Of a stretch of DNA of 46,929 nt, positions 42,658 to 46,929 are shown one piece after another. The translations under genes were made by a program, and so were the position numbers. The notes under the pieces were generated by a model that made no database searches, was not told where the DNA came from, and saw nothing but the letters and a program-made list of their open reading frames with translations. Positions within the stretch are counted from its first letter, which is position 1, and each line of letters opens with the position of its first letter. This stretch comes from Planctomycetaceae bacterium (GTDB lineage Bacteria > Planctomycetota > Planctomycetia > Pirellulales > UBA1268): positions 1 to 46,929 of the forward strand of contig SXWA01000094.1 of NCBI GenBank assembly GCA_005791575.1. Direction: 5' to 3'.

Positions 42658-43953
42658 ATGCGATGCGGTGCGATGAGTGCGATTGGCCGGGGCGCGGTGG
42701 TGCTGGCGGCCCTTTCGGGCGCGGCGACGGTCTCCCGCGGCGACGAGCGGGTCGTGATGAGCCTCCCCCGGTTCACCCCCGAGCCGATCCACCGGATCAC
42801 CGCCGTCGATCAGGGGCGGGGCGAAGCCCGCGTGGAACGGCAGGCCGATGCCCCAGGATTCCTCGGTGTGACCGAGGGGCCGGCGCTGCTGTTCGTGGGG
42901 GGTGAGGGAGGCACCGGCCTCGATCGGGCGGTGCGTGTCGAGGTGGCGGAAGTGCTCGAGGGGGGCGCGGCGCGGATCACCTTTCCGCGGGCCGCTGCCG
43001 AAAGCATCAAGCAGGGGCCGGTGTTGCTCGGCCGCCCGTTCGCGGGCGACGCCAGCGAGGGCTTCACCTCCCTCGTGCCCACGAAGGTGATCCGCAGCCT
43101 GCCCGACGTCGTCACGCGCGCTCCGGGCGGCCGGGATGGCGTGCGGGGCGACGCTGCGAACCGTGCCCGCGCCGCCGCACAGGGCCGGCGGTCGTCGAAC
43201 AACCTCAAGCAGATCGGCCTCGCCTTCCACAACTATGCCGACACCTACCGGTCGTTTCCGCCGGCCGCGGTGATCGGCCCCGACGGCCGGCCCTGGCATT
43301 CGTGGCGCGTGCTCCTGCTGCCCTTCCTCGAGGAAACGAAGCTGTATGAACAGTACGACTTCTCCGAGCCGTGGGACTCCCCGAAGAACGCCGCGGTCGC
43401 GGCCAAGATCGTCGACGTCTACCGCGACCCGGCGCGGCCCGGCGACGAGCCGGTGACCGGCTACGCGGCGATCGTCGGCAAGGAGGCGCTGTTCACGCCG
43501 GAGAGCGTGCGGATGCAGGCGAAGGACGACTTTCCGGCCTGCCTCACCCGCGGCAATCGCCCCTTCTTCCCGCACGTGACCGACGGCACGAGCATGACGA
43601 TGGCGTTTGCCACGGTGCCGGCGGAGCGGAAGATCCCGTGGACCAAGCCCGACGACCTCGTGGTCGACGGCGATTGTCCCGGGATCGGCAAGCCGGCGGG
43701 GATCGGCACCATCGACGCCGGCACGGGCGCCGGTCCGGTGGCGCTCACGCTGTTCACCGACGGCGCGGTCCACGTGCTCGCGGCAGCGACCGACCCGGAC
43801 CTGCTCCGCAAGCTCATCACCCGCGCCGGTGGCGAGGTGGTCGATTTCGACGCGATCAACGCCAAGCGTGGGGCGATCAAAAACCCGTCGGGGCCGCCGC
43901 TGGTGAAGATCGTCGCCGATGACGACGGGTCCTATCGGCTCGAGGTGGAGTGA
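42658..43953 (+). CDS. DUF1559 domain protein
   Basis: A 431-residue planctomycete-type protein. Residues 1-28 form a signal peptide ending near SRG. Residues about 30-150 are a beta-rich domain I do not recognise. The DUF1559 signature starts at 181, NNLKQIGLAFHNYADTY, and continues through FPPAAV, WHSWRVLLLPFLEE and LYEQYDFSEPWDSPKN. Most DUF1559 proteins begin with a type IV pilin-like helix; here the domain is internal, without that helix. ATG at 42658 has GGGAGG eight bases upstream. The 241-bp region upstream separates it from the ceramidase-like gene and holds no other gene. Confidence 0.88.
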   Translation: MRCGAMSAIGRGAVVLAALSGAATVSRGDERVVMSLPRFTPEPIHRITAVDQGRGEARVERQADAPGFLGVTEGPALLFVGGEGGTGLDRAVRVEVAEVLEGGAARITFPRAAAESIKQGPVLLGRPFAGDASEGFTSLVPTKVIRSLPDVVTRAPGGRDGVRGDAANRARAAAQGRRSSNNLKQIGLAFHNYADTYRSFPPAAVIGPDGRPWHSWRVLLLPFLEETKLYEQYDFSEPWDSPKNAAVAAKIVDVYRDPARPGDEPVTGYAAIVGKEALFTPESVRMQAKDDFPACLTRGNRPFFPHVTDGTSMTMAFATVPAERKIPWTKPDDLVVDGDCPGIGKPAGIGTIDAGTGAGPVALTLFTDGAVHVLAAATDPDLLRKLITRAGGEVVDFDAINAKRGAIKNPSGPPLVKIVADDDGSYRLEVE

Positions 43954-43995
43954 CGCCGCGGCGGGCCGGCACGCCGACGGCCGCTCGGCACGCGA

Positions 43996-44727
43996 TCAGC
44001 AATCGGCCGGCGCGCGGTCGATCGGCCGCGCGGCCAGTTCGGCGTGGCGTTCCCGCCAGTCGGGCATGTGGGCGGTGAGGAGGGTCTTGAAGCGGGCGTT
44101 GTGCGATGGCTCGACGATGTGGGCCATCTCGTGGACGACGACATATTCGAGGAGCTCCGGCCGCCGCTTCGCCAGCTCGCTGTTGAACCGCAGCCGGCGG
44201 GTGCGCGGCGTGCAGCTACCCCAGCGGGTTTTCATCCGCCGCACGCTCCACCCCGCCACCTCCACGCCGAGGGTTGGTTCCCAGGCGGCGACGAGTGGGC
44301 CGATCGCCTGCGCCGCCTCGTCGCGGTGCCAGGCTTCAAGCGCCCGGAACCGGGCGCTCCGGTCGGCATCGGCGGCGATCGCGAGGAGGAGCCGGTCGCC
44401 GTCGATGGTGACCCGTGCGCGCCTCGTGCCGGCGACGACGTCGAGCGTGCAGGGCCGGCCCCACACCGGGTGGTGTTCACCGGAGCGGTAGTCCAGGCTC
44501 GGCAGCGCCGGCAGCGCCCGGATGCGGGCTTTCTGCGCGTGGATCCAGGCGACCTTGGCGGTGGCGAAGGCCTCGAGCTCGCGGCGGGCGACCCACTGGG
44601 GCGCGGAGATGACGACATGCCCGTCGGGGGGGCGGACGACCAGCCGCAGCCGGCGCATCCGCCGGCGGACGACGGCGATCTCGATGCTGTCGACGACGAG
44701 CTTCGCGGGACTGCTGCGGGGGGGCAT
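43996..44727 (-). CDS. YgjP-like metal-dependent protease (DUF45/M48 type)
   Basis: A 243-residue zinc metalloprotease-like protein. The motif VVHEMAHIVEPSHN gives His199, Glu200 and His203, with His209 as third ligand. RWGSCTPRTRRLRFNSEL (168-185) is the signature preceding it in this family. The N-terminal half is rich in Arg, with PDGHVVISAPQWV typical of YgjP/DUF45. Its substrate is unknown. ATG at 44727 was chosen; the frame continues open to 45057 but without homology. The 245-bp stretch to the next gene shows no feature I can name. Confidence 0.88.
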   Translation of the reverse strand: MPPRSSPAKLVVDSIEIAVVRRRMRRLRLVVRPPDGHVVISAPQWVARRELEAFATAKVAWIHAQKARIRALPALPSLDYRSGEHHPVWGRPCTLDVVAGTRRARVTIDGDRLLLAIAADADRSARFRALEAWHRDEAAQAIGPLVAAWEPTLGVEVAGWSVRRMKTRWGSCTPRTRRLRFNSELAKRRPELLEYVVVHEMAHIVEPSHNARFKTLLTAHMPDWRERHAELAARPIDRAPADC

Positions 44728-44972
44728 GGCGGGCACGCGTACTGGACAACGCCTGTCGAGGGCGAGGGCTGACGGAATCGCGTGTCCGTCGAGGGCGCTT
44801 TGGAACGCCCCCCGTGGAGCGAGACGGCTGATCGAATCGGTGGGAATCGCCGTGCCACGTGCTGCCGGCAGGGCCGCGACCGCGAGGCCCTGCCCACCCG
44901 GCGACTCCGCGACATGGCAGTGTCGCACAGGCGGGAAACGGCCGGCAATGGCGGCGGCCGCGGGCCCCTCCC

Positions 44973-45197
44973 CTACTCGTGCTCCCCGTCCACCGTCGCG
45001 TCGCCCGTGTCGTCGAACTCGATCCGCAGCACCATCGGATGGCAGCAGACCGGGCAATCCTCGACATATTCCTGCCGCTCCCCCGCCGTGATGTCGAGCG
45101 GGACCACGATCTCCTCGCCACAGGAGTCGCAGACATACGTCGCCTCTGTCGCCACCTCCGGACGGCGGCGACGGGATCGGGATCGGCGGCGGGCCAT
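44973..45197 (-). CDS. CPXCG-type cysteine-rich protein
   Basis: A 74-residue protein with an Arg-rich N terminus and a zinc-ribbon-like pair of motifs: CDSCGEE (C23, C26) and CPVCCHP (C48, C51). This matches the small CPXCG domain family of unknown function; metal binding is expected from the four cysteines. ATG at 45197 is divergent from the toxin-antitoxin operon, with 69 bases between. Confidence 0.8.
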   Translation of the reverse strand: MARRRSRSRRRRPEVATEATYVCDSCGEEIVVPLDITAGERQEYVEDCPVCCHPMVLRIEFDDTGDATVDGEHE

Positions 45198-45216
45198 GCA
45201 GGATCTCCCAATGGAA

Positions 45217-45256
45217 TTTCCCTGGAAACGATTTGATGCTATCATTTCTGGAGAAA
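45217..45256 (+). promoter_or_regulatory. Paired palindromes and -10 of the toxin-antitoxin promoter
   Basis: Two inverted repeats of the same design flank a TATCAT -10-like box (45240-45245): TTTCC-CT-GGAAA at 45217-45228 and TTTCT-GG-AGAAA at 45245-45256, with centres 28 bp apart. The right one overlaps the antitoxin ribosome binding site (AAAGGA, 45254-45259). This is the arrangement expected for autorepression by an Xre-type antitoxin; binding itself is inference. The -35 region is weak. Confidence 0.55.
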
Positions 45257-45266
45257 GGATCCAGCC

Positions 45267-45683
45267 ATGACCCCGTCCATCCGTCCGCGGACCGCTGCCC
45301 AGGGGCGCGCGACCAGCCGGCAGGGAGCCGCCGCCCCGCGGCGCGAGACGGTGCTCACCAAGGCGTTCGTCCGGGCCGGCGAGCGGCTCGGCGTGCCCCG
45401 CACCGTGCTCGCGAAGATCGTCGGCCGCAGTGAGCCCACCCTCTCGCGGATGCATTCCGGCACCTACCAACTCGAGGAGGGGGCCAAGGAATGGGAGTTG
45501 GCGCTGCTCTTCGTGCGCCTCTTCCGTTCGCTCGACTCGATCGTCGGCACCGACGAGGCGGCGCGGGCCTGGATCACCGGTCGCAACGCGGCGCTCGGCG
45601 GCGTGCCCATCGAACTCATCCAGACCGCGGAGGGACTGGTCCGTGTCGTCCACTACCTGGACGCCCACCGGGGTGTCGTCTGA
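45267..45683 (+). CDS. Xre/MbcA/ParS-family antitoxin
   Basis: A 138-residue antitoxin. The first 28 residues are a basic tail, then a helix-turn-helix-like part (VPRTVLAKIVGRSEPTLSRM, about 43-62). A C-terminal toxin-binding domain (DUF2384) follows with LFRSLDSIVGTDEAARAWI and NAALGGVPIELIQTAEGLVRV. It is expected to neutralise the RES toxin and to repress its own promoter. ATG at 45267 has AAAGGA seven bases upstream. It overlaps the toxin start by 11 bases. Confidence 0.9.
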   Translation: MTPSIRPRTAAQGRATSRQGAAAPRRETVLTKAFVRAGERLGVPRTVLAKIVGRSEPTLSRMHSGTYQLEEGAKEWELALLFVRLFRSLDSIVGTDEAARAWITGRNAALGGVPIELIQTAEGLVRVVHYLDAHRGVV

Positions 45684-46362
45684 ACTCCAGCCCTACGCCG
45701 GGCCGCTGTGGCGCGTGGTCGAATCGCAGCGCTTCGCATCGACGATGAAACTCGTCGACAGCGTCGCCGAGCAGGCGCTGCTCGAGGAACTGGTCGAGGA
45801 GGCCAAGCCGGCCCGGCCGCTCGGCACCGAGAAGCTCCACTACCTGCTCGCCACGCCGTTCCGCTATCCGTCGGCGCGGCACGGATCGCGGTTCCGTGGG
45901 CCCGCCGATCCCGGCGTGTTCTACGGCTGCGAGGATCTGCGCACCGGGTGCGCGGAGGTGGGCTACTGGCGCTGGCGGTTCCTCACCGACGCCCCTGCCC
46001 TGACGCGGGTCGACCCGGTGGCGATGACCGCCTTCCGGGTGCACGTCGACACCCGGGCAGTCGACCTGCGCCGGGCGCCGTTTGCCCGCGCGGCCGCCGT
46101 CTGGACCGATCCCACCGACTACACCGGCACGCAGGCCTTCGCCCGGGTGGCCCGGGAGGCGCCCGCGGGGGCGATCGCCTACCGCTCCGTCCGCGATCCG
46201 GACGACGGCACCTGTGTGGCCCTGCTCGATCCCACCGGCTTCAAGAAGCGGGTGCCCGACCGCGAGACGCAGGAGTGGTGGCTCGCCGTGCGCGCCGACG
46301 GCATCGCCTGGCGGCGCGGGCAGGGGGAGGCGCTCGAGTTCGACGCCACACCCTGGCGGTGA
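45673..46362 (+). CDS. RES-domain toxin
   Basis: A 229-residue RES-family protein. RES toxins deplete NAD+ in the cell. The name motif residues are visible: Arg in RHGSRFRG (about 69-76), Tyr84 in GVFYGCED and Glu95 in CAEVGYWR, plus DLRTG between. No ATG fits; GTG at 45673 is inside the antitoxin 3' end and gives a complete domain. The overlap implies coupled translation, the usual layout of the Xre-RES pair. The domain looks intact, so the system may be active. Confidence 0.9.
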   Translation: MSSELQPYAGPLWRVVESQRFASTMKLVDSVAEQALLEELVEEAKPARPLGTEKLHYLLATPFRYPSARHGSRFRGPADPGVFYGCEDLRTGCAEVGYWRWRFLTDAPALTRVDPVAMTAFRVHVDTRAVDLRRAPFARAAAVWTDPTDYTGTQAFARVAREAPAGAIAYRSVRDPDDGTCVALLDPTGFKKRVPDRETQEWWLAVRADGIAWRRGQGEALEFDATPWR

Positions 46363-46378
46363 GCGGCCGGGCAGCGGA

Positions 46379-46407
46379 TTGACCGGAATCGTATTTCCGG
46401 TGAATAT
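46379..46407 (+). promoter_or_regulatory. Promoter-like sequence with a palindrome in the spacer
   Basis: TTGACC (46379-46384) and GAATAT (46402-46407) are 17 bases apart. The spacer and -35 are covered by an inverted repeat, ACCGGAA (46382-46388) and TTCCGGT (46395-46401), around a six-base loop. It could be an operator for the gene at 46447, or alternatively a hairpin terminating the toxin transcript. Confidence 0.4.
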
Positions 46408-46446
46408 GAACGTCTGAACAGCATCCACGTTCCAAAGGAGGGCGTC

Positions 46447-46659
46447 ATGACGATGGAATCGATCCGTGAATTCATCCGGCGCGAGCCGTTCGAGCCGTTC
46501 GTGATCCGTCTTTCGAACGGTGAATCCCACGAGATCCGCCATCCCGAGTGCGTGGCGATCACGAAGTCGAAGGTGATCGTGACGTATCCAGAGGAGGATC
46601 GTGTGGTCCACGCGGCGCTGATTCACGTCAACGCGATCGAGACGCTGGAGCACGCCTGA
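46447..46659 (+). CDS. Small conserved hypothetical protein
   Basis: A 70-residue protein without signal peptide: a short N-terminal helix (MESIREFIRREPFEPF) is followed by beta-rich sequence, VIRLSNGESHEIRHPECVAI and SKVIVTYPEED, ending in HVNAIETLEHA. Similar short proteins are common in planctomycete genomes; the function is unknown to me. It has the strongest ribosome binding site in the window, AAAGGAGG, with the ATG five bases after. It ends just before the 59-bp repeat array. Confidence 0.8.
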   Translation: MTMESIREFIRREPFEPFVIRLSNGESHEIRHPECVAITKSKVIVTYPEEDRVVHAALIHVNAIETLEHA

Positions 46660-46660
46660 C

Positions 46661-46929
46661 GGCACTCCTACGCCTTGAGCGTGTCGTCATGCCGGCCGTG
46701 TTGCCACCGGATACGAAACGGCACTCCTACGCTTTGAGCGTCTCGTCATGCCGGCCGTGTTGCCATCGGATACGAAACGGCACTCCTACGCTTTGAGCGT
46801 CTCGTCATGCCGGCCGTGTTGCCACCGGATACGAAACGGCACTCCTACGCTTTGAGCGTCTCGTCATGCCGGCCGTGTTGCCACCGGATACGAAACGGCA
46901 CTCCTACGCTTTGAGCGTCTCGTCATGCC
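46661..46929. repeat. 59-bp tandem repeat array at the window end
   Basis: Units start at 46661, 46720, 46779, 46838 and 46897, exactly 59 bp apart; the fifth is cut by the window edge. Copies are nearly identical: the first differs at a few sites and one copy has T for C in TTGCCATCGG. Each holds a short hairpin ACGCT-TTG-AGCGT and a CCGG-rich stretch. With no spacers it is neither a CRISPR array nor a set of integron attC sites. It starts one base after the stop codon of the 46447 gene. Confidence 0.95.

Noticed and set aside
46661-46929. Integron attC array because the period is 59 bp
   Set aside because: Units are directly adjacent with no cassette between them, and no integrase or attC core sites were seen.

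Overview
The window is about 47 kb of very GC-rich DNA (roughly 70% by eye) from a bacterial chromosome. The gene families point to a planctomycete, probably of the Pirellulales. Indicators are a DUF1559 protein, a 55-residue lysine-rich small basic protein, a membrane-anchored Ser/Thr kinase with a long low-complexity outer tail, a secreted ceramidase-like hydrolase, a PmoA-like (DUF6807) protein and several secreted proteins of types seen mainly in planctomycetes. No rRNA, tRNA, CRISPR array, prophage or transposase was found. The species assignment is inference.

Layout. Positions 1-208 are a 21-bp tandem array that runs into the stop codon of ispH. Positions 205-5609 hold isoprenoid and squalene genes: ispH, then the divergent, overlapping hpnC-hpnD-hpnE cluster, then an HpnG-like phosphorylase transcribed toward it and sharing an operon with a response regulator and histidine kinase (to 7787). 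Positions 7880-19934 are mostly housekeeping: guaA, surE, a Ser/Thr kinase, a glutaredoxin-like protein, a HAD hydrolase, ilvD, two planctomycete-type unknowns, guaB and a cysteine-rich secreted protein. Positions 19997-21996 are btaA-btaB, which make a betaine lipid. Next come a two-helix membrane protein, a primary-type sigma factor with a sigma-54-like promoter sequence upstream, trxA, a conserved protein of unknown role, two small planctomycete-type genes, proC with a beta-propeller protein, a cobalamin adenosyltransferase and glnD.

The most unusual gene is at 34498-37467. It is a double-AAA+ (ClpA/ClpB-type) ATPase whose C-terminal third resembles peptide chain release factor 2 but lacks the GGQ region and the SPF codon-reading loop, so it may act on ribosomes or nascent chains. 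It is followed by two alpha/beta hydrolases, the DUF6807 gene fused in frame to a stub of a BtuF-type protein, the ceramidase-like gene, the DUF1559 gene, a YgjP-like metalloprotease, a CPXCG zinc-ribbon protein, an Xre/MbcA-RES toxin-antitoxin pair with paired operator-like palindromes, and a small gene with a strong ribosome binding site. A 59-bp tandem array closes the window.

Two genome-level themes stand out. First, a 116-bp multi-hairpin element occurs in two full copies (10643-10758 and, inverted, 37545-37660) plus one truncated copy (27879-27911). The full copies differ at 16 sites, including two clean compensatory base-pair changes. Second, short tandem repeats are common. Many have 15-bp units, lie in frame inside genes such as glnD, or sit exactly over stop codons.
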